A stretch of DNA of 64,000 bases from Mucilaginibacter roseus (lineage in GTDB: Bacteria > Bacteroidota > Bacteroidia > Sphingobacteriales > Sphingobacteriaceae), in contig NZ_JAJPWV010000003.1 in assembly GCF_021215455.1 (NCBI RefSeq), forward strand, positions 806,001 to 870,000, in the 5' to 3' direction. The position numbers and the translations under genes were made by a program. A model generated the notes under the pieces. The model saw nothing but the letters and a program-made list of their open reading frames with translations, made no database searches and had not been told where the DNA came from. Below are positions 1-8,855 of the stretch, piece after piece. Within the stretch, counting starts at the first letter, position 1. Each line of letters starts with the position of its first letter.

Positions 1-482
1 CTGGTTATATCATTCAATGTTTTAGCAAACATGATCTTTCTGGCTTCATCAATATTCTTTCCTGGGACTGAGTCAATCCTTAGCACGGAATTATCTACAC
101 AAGTACCATACACTTTTTGATCCTTAAATTGATTATTAGGTATCGGTAGGGTTTTACCATTCATTGTCGCAGCAACATCGGCCTTGTTATAATTCATCAA
201 AAAAGGTAATGATCCGGCCGTTGTCAGCTTATTATTCGTTTTCATTGTCATTTCCATATCCGCCGTCATATCCATTATGATCGGAAAATCTGTACCGGAT
301 CCTTTCGCTTTAGCAACGGAAGCAGAATCCCCGTCCAAATCCATCTTCATGCTCATTTTCATCTGCATGTTAGATAGATAGTTTCGTCCCGGCAGATACT
401 TCAGTTTAAATATTACAGATTTTTGCGCATTGGCAAACAATACTGACACCAGCAGTGATAAGGTTAGGAAGGTTGTTTTCAT
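1..482 (-). CDS. secreted hypothetical protein, C-terminus cut by window edge
   Basis: The frame opens with ATG at 482 and stays open to base 1, so about 160 N-terminal residues are present and the stop lies outside the window. It begins with a clear signal peptide (MKTTFLTLSLLVSVLFANAQ, cleavage likely after Ala19). A Met/Lys/Asp-rich stretch follows with repeated MKMSMKMD- and MEMTMK-like segments, resembling the DUF4412-like secreted proteins of Bacteroidota, but I cannot assign a family firmly. The start lies 12 bp beyond the thiL stop, in the same direction, so it may be the last gene of a nadA-thiL transcript. The function is unknown; it is probably periplasmic or outer-membrane associated. 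Confidence 0.7.
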   Translation of the reverse strand, partial: MKTTFLTLSLLVSVLFANAQKSVIFKLKYLPGRNYLSNMQMKMSMKMDLDGDSASVAKAKGSGTDFPIIMDMTADMEMTMKTNNKLTTAGSLPFLMNYNKADVAATMNGKTLPIPNNQFKDQKVYGTCVDNSVLRIDSVPGKNIDEARKIMFAKTLNDIT

Positions 483-494
483 TTTATATTGATT

Positions 495-1535
495 TTAATT
501 TTTAAAGGCATTCCAGCCCTGTGCGGTCAACTCGTGTACATTGCCGGTTTTGCTGATCAAATTACAGCCTGCAGAAGCTTCGGTAATATGGCCAATGATG
601 GTGAAGTCCATCTTGAACTTTATTTTGTCGTAATCGGCTTGTTTAACGGTAAACAGCAGCTCATAATCCTCGCCGCCACTCAGGGCGCACACGGTAGGGT
701 CGAGGTTAAACTCCCGGGCTGTTTCATAGGTCATAGGGTCGATCGGTATTTTTTCCTCGTAAATATTACAGCCTTTGTCGCTTTGCTTACAAATATGTAA
801 TACTTCGGACGCTAATCCGTCAGACACATCGATCATGGCTGTAGGTTTAACATCTATCTCCCTTAATAATTCCACAATATCACGGCGTGCTTCGGGTTTT
901 AATTGCCGTTCAACAATATAATCCTTACCCTCCAGGTCAGGCTGAATGTTTGGGTTTTCCAGGTAAACCAGTTTTTCACGCTCCAGCAATTGCAAGCCCA
1001 TGTAGGCACCACCTAAGTCACCGGATACACAGATCAGGTCACCTTCTTCAGCTGTATTACGGTAAACTATATCCTTGTCGTCAGCGTAACCAATAGAGGT
1101 TACGCTGATCACCAGGCCTTGTTTTGATGACGTAGTATCACCGCCAATAATATCTACATTGTACTTTTCGCAAGCGATGTACATACCTTCATAAAGTTCC
1201 TCAACAGCCTCTAAAGGGAATTTGCTCGATAAACCTAATGATACTGTTACCTGGGTAGCTGTGCCATTCATAGCATAAATATCACTCAGGTTTACCTGTA
1301 TGGCTTTATAGCCTAAATGCTTTAGTGGAGTATACGCCAAATCAAAGTGTATGCCCTCCAAAAGCATATCGGTCGATACCAGTACCTTTTTACCTGCCGG
1401 ATCAAGCACCGCGGCATCGTCGCCCACGCCCTTTAAGCTTGACGGCTGTTTAAGTTTTATATTTTGAGTAAGGTGTTTTATCAGGCCGAATTCGCCTAAC
1501 TCCTGTATGTTGGTACGATCTATATTATCAAACAT
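495..1535 (-). CDS. thiL: thiamine-monophosphate kinase
   Basis: ThiL phosphorylates thiamine monophosphate to the active cofactor thiamine diphosphate with ATP, the last step of thiamine synthesis, in the cytosol. The 346-residue protein has the family's N-terminal metal/ATP motif GVGDDAAVL (36-44), the substrate segment STDMLLEGIHFDL (54-66), a MIDVSDGLASE motif near residue 235 and the late GGEDYELLFT motif near 290. Length is normal for the AIR-synthase-like family. It starts 11 bp after the nadA stop in the same direction, so the two are probably co-transcribed. No other thiamine gene is nearby. Family and pathway are secure; the link to NAD synthesis is only by position. Confidence 0.96.
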   Translation of the reverse strand: MFDNIDRTNIQELGEFGLIKHLTQNIKLKQPSSLKGVGDDAAVLDPAGKKVLVSTDMLLEGIHFDLAYTPLKHLGYKAIQVNLSDIYAMNGTATQVTVSLGLSSKFPLEAVEELYEGMYIACEKYNVDIIGGDTTSSKQGLVISVTSIGYADDKDIVYRNTAEEGDLICVSGDLGGAYMGLQLLEREKLVYLENPNIQPDLEGKDYIVERQLKPEARRDIVELLREIDVKPTAMIDVSDGLASEVLHICKQSDKGCNIYEEKIPIDPMTYETAREFNLDPTVCALSGGEDYELLFTVKQADYDKIKFKMDFTIIGHITEASAGCNLISKTGNVHELTAQGWNAFKN

Positions 1536-1546
1536 ATTATAATAAA

Positions 1547-2539
1547 TTATAGCCCCAGTTGCGCAGATATGACAAGCATACGCTCAATAGGTTTAACTGC
1601 ATCCTTTATAATATGTTCAGGTACAGTTACTTCTGGTAATTCATTTTTAAGGCACAGGTAAAGCTTTTCAAGCGTATTACGTTTCATGTGCGGACAATCA
1701 TTACAAGCGCAATTGTTATTAGGCGGTGCCGGAATAAATGTTTTATCCGGGTTTTCCTTCTGCATCTGATGTAATATGCCCGATTCTGTCGCTACAATAA
1801 ATTCCTTATCAGGGGAATTGGTCGCGTATTTTAATATACCGGTTGTTGAGCCGATATAATCAGCCATTTCCAATATAACTTCCTCGCATTCAGGGTGTGC
1901 TAACAGCTTTACACCCTGATGGCGCTCTTTTAGACGGGTTATTTTTTCACGCGAAAAAATTTCGTGCACCATACAGGCACCATTCCATAACACCAGGTCG
2001 CGGCCTGTTTTTTTGGCTACGTACGCGCCAAGATTTTTATCAGGCCCGAAGATGATCTTCTGATCTTTCGGCAAGCTTTCTACAATTTGCACCGCATTAC
2101 TTGATGTACAAACGATATCGCTTAAAGCTTTCAGTTCGGCAGTACAGTTCACATAGGTAATTACCAGATGATCAGGGTATTGCTCCTTGAATTTTTTAAA
2201 CAGATGCGGCGGGCAACTATCGGCCAGCGAGCAACCTGCTTTAACGTCGGGCAATAATACTTTTTTGCCTGGCGATAATATTTTGGCTGTTTCGGCCATA
2301 AAATGCACACCTGCAAACACGATGATGTCAGCATCGGTTTTCGCGGCCTGTTGCGATAAGCCCAAGCTATCTCCAATATAGTCGGCTATATCCTGTATAT
2401 CGCCGTCCTGATAATAGTGGGCAAGTATGACCGCATTTTTTTGCTTTTTTAATTTTTCAATTTCAGCGAAAAGGTCAAGCGTCGGATCGATCGCTTCCTC
2501 CATAAAACCCTTCACATTTATTTCTTCGAAGATATCCAT
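1547..2539 (-). CDS. nadA: quinolinate synthase
   Basis: NadA condenses iminoaspartate with dihydroxyacetone phosphate to quinolinate in de novo NAD synthesis; it is a cytosolic [4Fe-4S] enzyme. The 330 residues carry the [15 protein letters not shown] start motif (40-54) and conserved cysteines: C103 and C109 in [11 protein letters not shown]189 in NGACMVHE, and C277/C279/C282 in CACNDCPHM. One Cys from each segment is expected to ligate the cluster. It is divergent from nadB, which makes its substrate, across a 408-bp AT-rich spacer. nadC, for the next step, is not in the window. Leads a likely nadA-thiL transcript. Confidence 0.96.
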   Translation of the reverse strand: MDIFEEINVKGFMEEAIDPTLDLFAEIEKLKKQKNAVILAHYYQDGDIQDIADYIGDSLGLSQQAAKTDADIIVFAGVHFMAETAKILSPGKKVLLPDVKAGCSLADSCPPHLFKKFKEQYPDHLVITYVNCTAELKALSDIVCTSSNAVQIVESLPKDQKIIFGPDKNLGAYVAKKTGRDLVLWNGACMVHEIFSREKITRLKERHQGVKLLAHPECEEVILEMADYIGSTTGILKYATNSPDKEFIVATESGILHQMQKENPDKTFIPAPPNNNCACNDCPHMKRNTLEKLYLCLKNELPEVTVPEHIIKDAVKPIERMLVISAQLGL

Positions 2540-2947
2540 TTCAACAAATCAATAAAAACAACACTTTTTAATATAAGTAAGAAAACTATAGTTTATTAAG
2601 CTGTTAGTTTTGTTAAAAACTAATGGTACAAAATGAGCGAAAAGTTGTTTTCACATAGTTATTAACATCTTATTCCAATTAAATTTTATTCAGTGAATTG
2701 AAAATTAGATTGGTATGATAAACAAGATTTATTTAATAAACTTTTATGTTAATATTTTCGCTGTGTTAAAAATGTTGAATTCGATGTTTGTAATGCTGAT
2801 AAGTCCCGCAAAATTTGTCGATCAACAGCGTAAAATTACGGGTTATCCACGTGTTTATAGTTTATTATTTTTTTACTTACACAAAATTAACATGTTTTAC
2901 CCCGCTTACTAACACAAGTATTACTTTTACACATCTATACATATTAT
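2540..2947. other. AT-rich divergent spacer between nadA and nadB
   Basis: This 408-bp stretch holds no convincing gene; short open frames in it have no family features. It must carry the divergent promoters of nadA and nadB. A plausible nadB -7 element of the Bacteroidota type TAnnTTTG is TACTTTTA at 2922-2929, about 18 bp before the ATG, with a weak T-rich -33 near 2895. The spacer also holds TTATCCACG at 2843-2851, one base from the DnaA-box consensus TTATCCACA. No NAD-responsive riboswitch or operator was recognised. Confidence 0.5.
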
Positions 2948-4540
2948 ATGACCCGAAATGTGGATTTCCTGGTAATAGGTTCAGGCATCGCCGGACTAAG
3001 TTTTGCACTTAAGGCTGCAAAGCATGGTAAGGTACTGATAGTTACAAAGGCAAATGAAGATGAATCAAACACTAAGTATGCCCAGGGCGGTGTTGCGGTG
3101 GTTGTGGATAAAAAAGAAGATTCGTTTGAAAAGCACATAAAAGATACCCTTATCGCCGGTGATGGGCTATGTGACCCTGAAGTTGTGGAAATAGTTGTTA
3201 AGGAGGGGCCGGAGCGAATTAATGAAATTATTGATTACGGAACCAATTTCGACAAGACAAACGATGGTATTTATGACCTGGCAAAAGAGGGCGGCCACTC
3301 TGAATTCAGGGTACTACATTATAAAGACATAACTGGTTTTGAAATAGAACGCGCTTTGTTAGCCCAAATACATCAAAACCCTAATATCGAAATACTTACG
3401 CATTATTTTGCCGTAGATTTGATTACACAGCACCATTTAGGTGAGTTTGTGGATAAGTCATCAAAAGACATTACCTGCTACGGTATATATGCTTTTAACA
3501 CGGAAACCAATGAGGTAGAAAAAATACTGTCAAAGGTTACTGTAATGGCTTCCGGTGGTGCGGGGCATATATATTCAGTAACTACAAATCCTACTATAGC
3601 AACCGGTGATGGTGTGGCCATGGTATATCGTGCAAAAGGTAAGGTCCGTAATATGGAGTTCATTCAATTCCATCCAACGGCCTTATATAACCCGGGCGAA
3701 TATCCTTCCTTTTTAATATCTGAAGCTGTGCGTGGTTTTGGTGGCATATTAAAACGTACCAATGGCGAAGAATTTATGCAGGAGTATGATGAACGTAAAT
3801 CATTAGCTCCCCGTGATGTGGTTGCACGCGCCATCGATTCTGAGATCAAAAAATCGGGCGAAGATTATGTGTACCTGGATATTCGTCATCGTAGCAAAGC
3901 GGATATTATACAGCACTTCCCTAACATATATGCCAAGTGTTTAGATATAGGTTTAGATATGACCCGGGATATGATTCCTGTGGCTCCGGCTTGTCATTAT
4001 ATGTGTGGTGGTATTTCAGTAGATCACGTTGGCCGATCGTCTATATTAAGGTTATATGCCTGCGGCGAATGTTCATCAACAGGTTTACATGGTGCTAATC
4101 GTCTCGCATCAAATTCATTATTGGAGGCGCTTGTGTTTGCCCATCGCATATACGAAGATGCAGTTAAATCTTTTGAAACAGCGGTGATTCCGGATACTAT
4201 ACCGGATTGGGATGAAAAAGGTGTACAATTATCAAACGAAGATATATTGGTAACCCATAATGTACGTGAAATGCAAAAGGTTATGAATGATTATGTAGGT
4301 ATCGTTCGTTCGGATTTCAGGCTGGAAAGGGCGATGCGCCGTTTGGGTCTTTTATATGAAGAAACCGAAGAGTTTTATAAGCGTACCAAGCTATCCATTA
4401 AACTTTGTGAGTTGCGTAATTTGATACAGGTATCATACCTTGTTGTAAAATCAGCTACATTACGTAAGGAGAGCAGGGGGCTGCATTATACTACTGATTA
4501 CCCTGAACATGCTGCTGAATTATATGATACGGTAATATAA
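2948..4540 (+). CDS. nadB: L-aspartate oxidase
   Basis: NadB is the FAD enzyme that oxidises L-aspartate to iminoaspartate, the substrate of NadA, in the cytosol. The 530-residue protein starts with the dinucleotide-binding motif GSGIAGLSFALKAA (11-24). It has the NTKYAQGGVAVV segment near 42-53, the HSEFRVLH substrate region near 117-124, and GANRLASNSLLEALVF near 385-400, where FAD is contacted. The C-terminal helical domain of the succinate dehydrogenase/fumarate reductase flavoprotein family follows. Length is typical. It is divergent from nadA, so together they form one NAD-precursor unit. The stop is only 5 bp from the 3' end of a tRNA gene on the other strand. Confidence 0.96.
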   Translation: MTRNVDFLVIGSGIAGLSFALKAAKHGKVLIVTKANEDESNTKYAQGGVAVVVDKKEDSFEKHIKDTLIAGDGLCDPEVVEIVVKEGPERINEIIDYGTNFDKTNDGIYDLAKEGGHSEFRVLHYKDITGFEIERALLAQIHQNPNIEILTHYFAVDLITQHHLGEFVDKSSKDITCYGIYAFNTETNEVEKILSKVTVMASGGAGHIYSVTTNPTIATGDGVAMVYRAKGKVRNMEFIQFHPTALYNPGEYPSFLISEAVRGFGGILKRTNGEEFMQEYDERKSLAPRDVVARAIDSEIKKSGEDYVYLDIRHRSKADIIQHFPNIYAKCLDIGLDMTRDMIPVAPACHYMCGGISVDHVGRSSILRLYACGECSSTGLHGANRLASNSLLEALVFAHRIYEDAVKSFETAVIPDTIPDWDEKGVQLSNEDILVTHNVREMQKVMNDYVGIVRSDFRLERAMRRLGLLYEETEEFYKRTKLSIKLCELRNLIQVSYLVVKSATLRKESRGLHYTTDYPEHAAELYDTVI

Positions 4541-4545
4541 GTTTG

Positions 4546-4618
4546 AGCGAAAAACGGGGTTCGAACCCGCGACCTTCAGTTTGGGAAACTGATGCTCTAC
4601 CAGCTGAGCTATTTTCGC
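4546..4618 (-). tRNA. tRNA-Gly (anticodon CCC)
   Basis: Read on the minus strand, 73 bases fold as a full cloverleaf. The acceptor stem is GCGAAAA/TTTTCGC, the D-arm GCTC/GAGC, and the anticodon stem TCAGT/ACTGA encloses loop TTCCCAA. The T-arm is GCGGG/CCCGT around TTCGAAC, and the discriminator is T. The anticodon CCC reads GGG glycine codons. CCA is not encoded. It faces nadB and ends 5 bp from the nadB stop. Confidence 0.93.
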
Positions 4619-4671
4619 TTGATAAATCAAACATATAAAATTAATCAGTCAATCAATAAATCAAATTATAT

Positions 4672-5184
4672 ATGCCTGTTATTTTGCCTGTAAAAGATAA
4701 GTCGCCAAGCTGGGGAAAAGATTGTTTTATTGCCGAAAACAGTACCATTGTTGGTGATGTAACTATGGGCGATAATTGTTCTGTATGGTTTAATGCGGTT
4801 GTTAGGGGTGATGTGCATTATATAAAAATAGGTAATAACAGCAATATTCAGGATGGTGCAGTTATTCATGCGACTTATCAAAAAGCGCCTACTAATATTG
4901 GTAACAATGTTTCCATTGGGCATAATGCCATAGTGCATGGTTGTACCCTACACGATCATGTATTGGTGGGTATGGGCGCTATTGTAATGGATGATGCGGT
5001 GGTAGAACCTTTCGTAATTATAGGGGCAGGTTCAGTGGTTTTAGAGAAAACTATTTGTGAAAGTGGTTATCTATATGCCGGTACGCCCGCAAAAAAAATG
5101 AAACCATTAACCGATGAGCAACGGGAATTGCTTATCCGTTTGCCCAATAATTACATTATGTACTCCGATTGGTTTATGGAGTAA
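4672..5184 (+). CDS. gamma-carbonic-anhydrase-like hexapeptide-repeat protein
   Basis: A 170-residue left-handed beta-helix protein of the gamma-carbonic anhydrase/PaaY/YrdA group. Hexapeptide repeats run from about residue 20 to 130, for example IVGDVTMGDNCSVW and IGNNSNIQDG. The three expected metal ligands His66, His84 and His89 are all present (AVIHA, GHNAIVHG). The family forms trimers with Zn or Fe at subunit interfaces and hydrates CO2 or acts as a thioesterase-linked protein; which role applies here cannot be read from sequence. It ends with an 11-bp tail-to-tail overlap with the gene on the other strand. Confidence 0.88.
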   Translation: MPVILPVKDKSPSWGKDCFIAENSTIVGDVTMGDNCSVWFNAVVRGDVHYIKIGNNSNIQDGAVIHATYQKAPTNIGNNVSIGHNAIVHGCTLHDHVLVGMGAIVMDDAVVEPFVIIGAGSVVLEKTICESGYLYAGTPAKKMKPLTDEQRELLIRLPNNYIMYSDWFME

Positions 5185-6817
5185 CAGGTTCTTTCGGAAT
5201 ACTTATGGCTTCCTCTGCATCCCAGTTAGGGCGAAGGGTTATTTCTTTATCATATAACCAGATATTCTCCGGCTGACGGCCTTCTTTCACATTACCGCTA
5301 TCCCACCGGCCATTCTTATTGGCGTCGTAAATAACTTTAACGTGGTATTTCCCATTAATATAGTTGTTGTATACTACAGATGTGCTTTTGGTAATTACGT
5401 CGCTTCTTAAAATGGTTTTTTCATCTCGATATAACTGAATAACGTAGTTTTTATTAGGCTCCGGTACGGTTATTTTTAAGGTAAGTATGCTATAATTTTC
5501 AGGCTTATCAATGTCAAATTTTTTACCGGTGGTTTTATTTTTATTACCGAATAAATCCGTCAACGCGTCGTCAGCAAGGGTTACCTGGTAGGTGGCATTT
5601 TGTTTCCAACGATATTTCATTGATAATTTTCTCGATGTGCTATCCTTGGTTATATTAAAACCGCTTACAGTAGCAGAATCTTCCTTAAGCGTAATCAACG
5701 TACTGTTAATTGTTTCGATAGGTAAATTGGCCGTTATAATCAGATCAGTACCTGGTTTCAGCTTGTTATCGTTACCCGTATTAAAGCTTAGCTTAACTAC
5801 TTTCTGAAAGCTTTCTTTCCGGTTTTTGCGTAGTACAACCGTATCTAAGGGCTTATTGTTATCTGCCACCTGAATACTTAGCGAGTCGAAATCCATCGTA
5901 CGCATGTACATGAGTGCCGTATCGCGCTTGCTGCTGTATTCCAGTATCTTTTGATTATCGAGATTAGCAGGATTTAATATTTTTATGGAAGGCTTTTGTA
6001 AAGGCTTATTAAATGCAAGTAATACTTTTCCGTCTGTATCAAACCTACGGTCAACAAACCTAAAATTAGTGGGCTCCTGCTGAAATATACGGAGTTGTAT
6101 GTTCGATGTATCTTTGGTCAGATTAATGGTGTCTTTAATGAAACCTACTAACTCCGCATCATTATCATATATCTTATTGGGCGATGTTTCCTTCAAAGCA
6201 TAAATACGGTACCTGTCTTCTTTGAGGTTATTCAGACTAAAATTGCCCGATGAATCCGTCAAAGCGAATATGGCCGGCTTTTTCTTTTTGTAAAATGCGG
6301 TGTCCTTGCTTAAAGGGTAAAGTAAAACGGCGATATCCTTTTCTTTCTGCTGCGTTTGTGTATTGGTTACCGATCCGCTTATACTCAACGAGTCGATGTG
6401 CGGCCCTGTTGAGAATACATACGTGAAATTTTTTAATGCGTTCGATTCGTTTACATCCGCAATCGATTTTCCAAAATTAATTACATAAGTGGTGTTCTTC
6501 TGCAAGGTGTCTTTAAAGTCGATCACCAGGCTCGTTCCCCGAATATTATATTCCGGCAGTTTTTCCTGCGCAGGGCTCATGCTTATTTCCTGATACTGAT
6601 TGCTCAGTTTAAAAAATTCGTCAAACTCCAGTGTAATTTGTTTTGCGTTAAAATTGCGGGTCATATTTGCTGGTGTTGCCTTTACTAACTTAGGAGGAGT
6701 GAGGTCTCTGGGCCCGCCTTCCGGTCTTTTCATGTTGGCACAGCTCCACATCAACAAAATGGCTGTTACAAAAGTTAAATTTTTAGTAAAAACAGCTACT
6801 TTTTTATTTGACAGCAT
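5174..6817 (-). CDS. Ig-like domain lipoprotein
   Basis: A 547-residue surface or periplasmic lipoprotein. The signal peptide ends in a lipobox with Cys26 (LLMWSC). Next is the segment PEGGPRDLTPPKLVKATPAN, characteristic of Bacteroidota proteins with an N-terminal SbsA-type Ig-like (Big_5) domain at about 40-135, which ends in the TYVINFGKSIADVNE motif. A carboxypeptidase-regulatory-like beta domain lies around 145-225 and further beta-rich repeats follow to the C-terminus. No catalytic motif is visible. The role is unknown, perhaps envelope structure or gliding-related. The last 11 bp overlap the convergent carbonic-anhydrase-like gene. Confidence 0.8.
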   Translation of the reverse strand: MLSNKKVAVFTKNLTFVTAILLMWSCANMKRPEGGPRDLTPPKLVKATPANMTRNFNAKQITLEFDEFFKLSNQYQEISMSPAQEKLPEYNIRGTSLVIDFKDTLQKNTTYVINFGKSIADVNESNALKNFTYVFSTGPHIDSLSISGSVTNTQTQQKEKDIAVLLYPLSKDTAFYKKKKPAIFALTDSSGNFSLNNLKEDRYRIYALKETSPNKIYDNDAELVGFIKDTINLTKDTSNIQLRIFQQEPTNFRFVDRRFDTDGKVLLAFNKPLQKPSIKILNPANLDNQKILEYSSKRDTALMYMRTMDFDSLSIQVADNNKPLDTVVLRKNRKESFQKVVKLSFNTGNDNKLKPGTDLIITANLPIETINSTLITLKEDSATVSGFNITKDSTSRKLSMKYRWKQNATYQVTLADDALTDLFGNKNKTTGKKFDIDKPENYSILTLKITVPEPNKNYVIQLYRDEKTILRSDVITKSTSVVYNNYINGKYHVKVIYDANKNGRWDSGNVKEGRQPENIWLYDKEITLRPNWDAEEAISIPKEPVTP

Positions 6818-6929
6818 TTTTAAGGCTTATAAGCGATTTTCTATTTTTTATGAACGCTGATATTAAAAATTAAAATTAACGCCTTATAAGCGAGATTTTA
6901 TAAATATCTAATAATCAGTTAATTATATA

Positions 6930-8792
6930 TTATTTTGTTATATGTACCATCAAAACTGATATATCCGACGGTGAAACACCCGAAATTCGTGAAGCCTGGC
7001 CTAATGTGCGAGGTTTTATCTTCATTAATTTTTCGCGCGCTTCTTTTGATACGGATACCAGTTGATGATAGTTAAAATCAGGATTGATCTCTTTGTCTTC
7101 CATTTTTTTCATCCGGGCAACAATGTCCAGTTCCTTTTCAAAATAACTCTCATATTTAATTTTTATTTCAGCCTGCTCAATAGTTTCTTTGTCATAAGCT
7201 GATAATAATTCATTAAATGCATCGTCTGTATTTCGTAGATCATCTATAGATACCTGTGGCCTGCTGATTAAGTTAAATATTTTGGCATTTTGTGATAGCG
7301 GCGCTGTTCCTAATTCATCTAACAAGCTATTGACTTTTGCTGGTTCTATTGATTTTGATTTGGTGTAAGCCACGATGTTATCAGAGTTTCTGATCTTATC
7401 ATTTACTTTTTGTAAACGCTCATCTGATATTAGTCCGAGTTCATGGCCGATAGGAGACAAGCGTATATCTGCGTTGTCCTGACGAAGTAGTAAGCGATGT
7501 TCAGCGCGCGAAGTAAACATACGATAAGGCTCCTCGGTTCCTTTTGTTGCCAAATCGTCGATCAATACGCCTATATATGATTCTGATCTTTTCATGATCA
7601 GTTCATGTTTATTATGTACTTTCTGGTGGGCGTTTATGCCTGCAATAAAGCCTTGTGATGCCGCTTCTTCATAACCAGTAGTACCGTTGATTTGCCCGGC
7701 AAAGAACAGATTGCTGATCAGTTTGGTTTCTAACGTTAAACCTAACTGCGTAGGAGGGAAGTAATCATATTCTATCGCATAACCCGGACGGAACATTTTA
7801 GCATTTTCAAACCCTGGTATTTTGGTCAAGGCTTTATATTGTACGTCCTCCGGTAAAGAGGTTGAGAAGCCATTAACGTATATCTCAACCGTATTTAAGC
7901 CCTCTGGCTCCACGAATATTTGATGACGCTCGCGCTCTGCAAAACGGTTGATCTTATCTTCAATTGATGGGCAATAACGCGGACCTAAGCCTTTGATACG
8001 GCCAGTAAACATGGGCGATTTCTCAAAGCCTTCTTTTAAAGTTTCATGCACATCGGAATTAGTGTAGGTTATCCAGCAGCAGCGTTGCTCTTGGATTTGC
8101 TCAACTTCGGTATACGAAAAACGACCTCTTTCTTCATCGCCCCACTGTTCTTCCATTAACGAATAATTCAGGCTGCGGCCATCAACACGGGGTGGGGTGC
8201 CGGTTTTCATACGTCCGGCTTCAAAGCCTAACTCAGTTAACTGTTCGGTTAAACCGGTAGCTGATTTTTCACCGGTGCGACCACCGCCAAAGCGTTTTTC
8301 GCCGATGTGAATAATGCCATTTAAAAAAGTACCATTAGTGAGTACAACAGAGTTCGCTTCTATTTCAACGCCTATTGAAGTACGTACGCCATATACAGTA
8401 TTTCCTTTAACTAATAAGGAGCTAACCATATCCTGCCAGAAGTCTACGTTCGGCGTATTTTCCAAAGCTAAACGCCACTCTTCCGCAAAGCGCATGCGGT
8501 CGCTTTGGGCGCGTGGACTCCACATTGCCGGGCCTTTGCTTAGGTTCAGCATCCTGAATTGGATAGATGTTTTATCGGTTATAATACCTGAATAACCACC
8601 CATTGCATCTATCTCACGCACTATTTGCCCTTTAGCAACGCCACCCATAGCGGGGTTGCAGCTCATTTGGGCAATCGTATTCATGTTCATAGTGACCAGC
8701 AGTACGGATGAACCCATATTGGCTGCTGCTGCCGCCGCTTCACAGCCTGCGTGCCCTGCGCCCACTACTATTACATCATATTTCTTAAACAT
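6930..8792 (-). CDS. mnmG: tRNA uridine-5-carboxymethylaminomethyl(34) synthesis enzyme MnmG
   Basis: MnmG (GidA), with MnmE, installs the carboxymethylaminomethyl group on U34 of certain tRNAs using FAD, NADH and methylene-THF. From the start used here the protein has 620 residues: FAD motif [16 protein letters not shown] at about 8-23, [21 protein letters not shown], the [12 protein letters not shown] segment, the [15 protein letters not shown] region and a C-terminal helical domain ending [16 protein letters not shown] longer frame begins at 8819 with MFHVEHGGN, but those codons are the translated parS palindrome. The ATG at 8792 is preceded by GGAGGG (8796-8801), so it is the more likely start. 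mnmE is not in the window. Confidence 0.95.
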   Translation of the reverse strand: MFKKYDVIVVGAGHAGCEAAAAAANMGSSVLLVTMNMNTIAQMSCNPAMGGVAKGQIVREIDAMGGYSGIITDKTSIQFRMLNLSKGPAMWSPRAQSDRMRFAEEWRLALENTPNVDFWQDMVSSLLVKGNTVYGVRTSIGVEIEANSVVLTNGTFLNGIIHIGEKRFGGGRTGEKSATGLTEQLTELGFEAGRMKTGTPPRVDGRSLNYSLMEEQWGDEERGRFSYTEVEQIQEQRCCWITYTNSDVHETLKEGFEKSPMFTGRIKGLGPRYCPSIEDKINRFAERERHQIFVEPEGLNTVEIYVNGFSTSLPEDVQYKALTKIPGFENAKMFRPGYAIEYDYFPPTQLGLTLETKLISNLFFAGQINGTTGYEEAASQGFIAGINAHQKVHNKHELIMKRSESYIGVLIDDLATKGTEEPYRMFTSRAEHRLLLRQDNADIRLSPIGHELGLISDERLQKVNDKIRNSDNIVAYTKSKSIEPAKVNSLLDELGTAPLSQNAKIFNLISRPQVSIDDLRNTDDAFNELLSAYDKETIEQAEIKIKYESYFEKELDIVARMKKMEDKEINPDFNYHQLVSVSKEAREKLMKIKPRTLGQASRISGVSPSDISVLMVHITK

Positions 8793-8795
8793 ATT

Positions 8796-8801
8796 CCCTC
8801 C
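8796..8801 (-). promoter_or_regulatory. Shine-Dalgarno sequence deciding the mnmG start
   Basis: On the minus strand GGAGGG lies 3 bases before the ATG at 8792. Purine-rich ribosome-binding sites this strong are unusual in Bacteroidota. It supports the internal start over the ATG at 8819 that lies inside the parS site. Confidence 0.6.
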
Positions 8802-8802
8802 A

Positions 8803-8818
8803 TGTTCCACGTGGAACA
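8803..8818. other. parS centromere-like site 1
   Basis: TGTTCCACGTGGAACA is a perfect 16-bp palindrome and matches the ParB (Spo0J) binding site parS, whose widely conserved form is TGTTNCACGTGNAACA. It lies just upstream of mnmG, the gene that neighbours parAB and the origin in many bacteria. ParB loads here and spreads for chromosome segregation. That function is known for the site type; in this genome it is inferred. Confidence 0.85.
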
Positions 8819-8839
8819 TAAATTTTTAACAATAACGAA

Positions 8840-8855
8840 CGTTCCACGTGGAACA
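8840..8855. other. parS centromere-like site 2
   Basis: CGTTCCACGTGGAACA differs from the first site only in its outermost base. It abuts the stop codon of the ABC-F gene (8856-8858). Its centre is 37 bp from the centre of site 1, about three and a half helical turns. Two sites this close make chance occurrence very unlikely. Confidence 0.82.
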
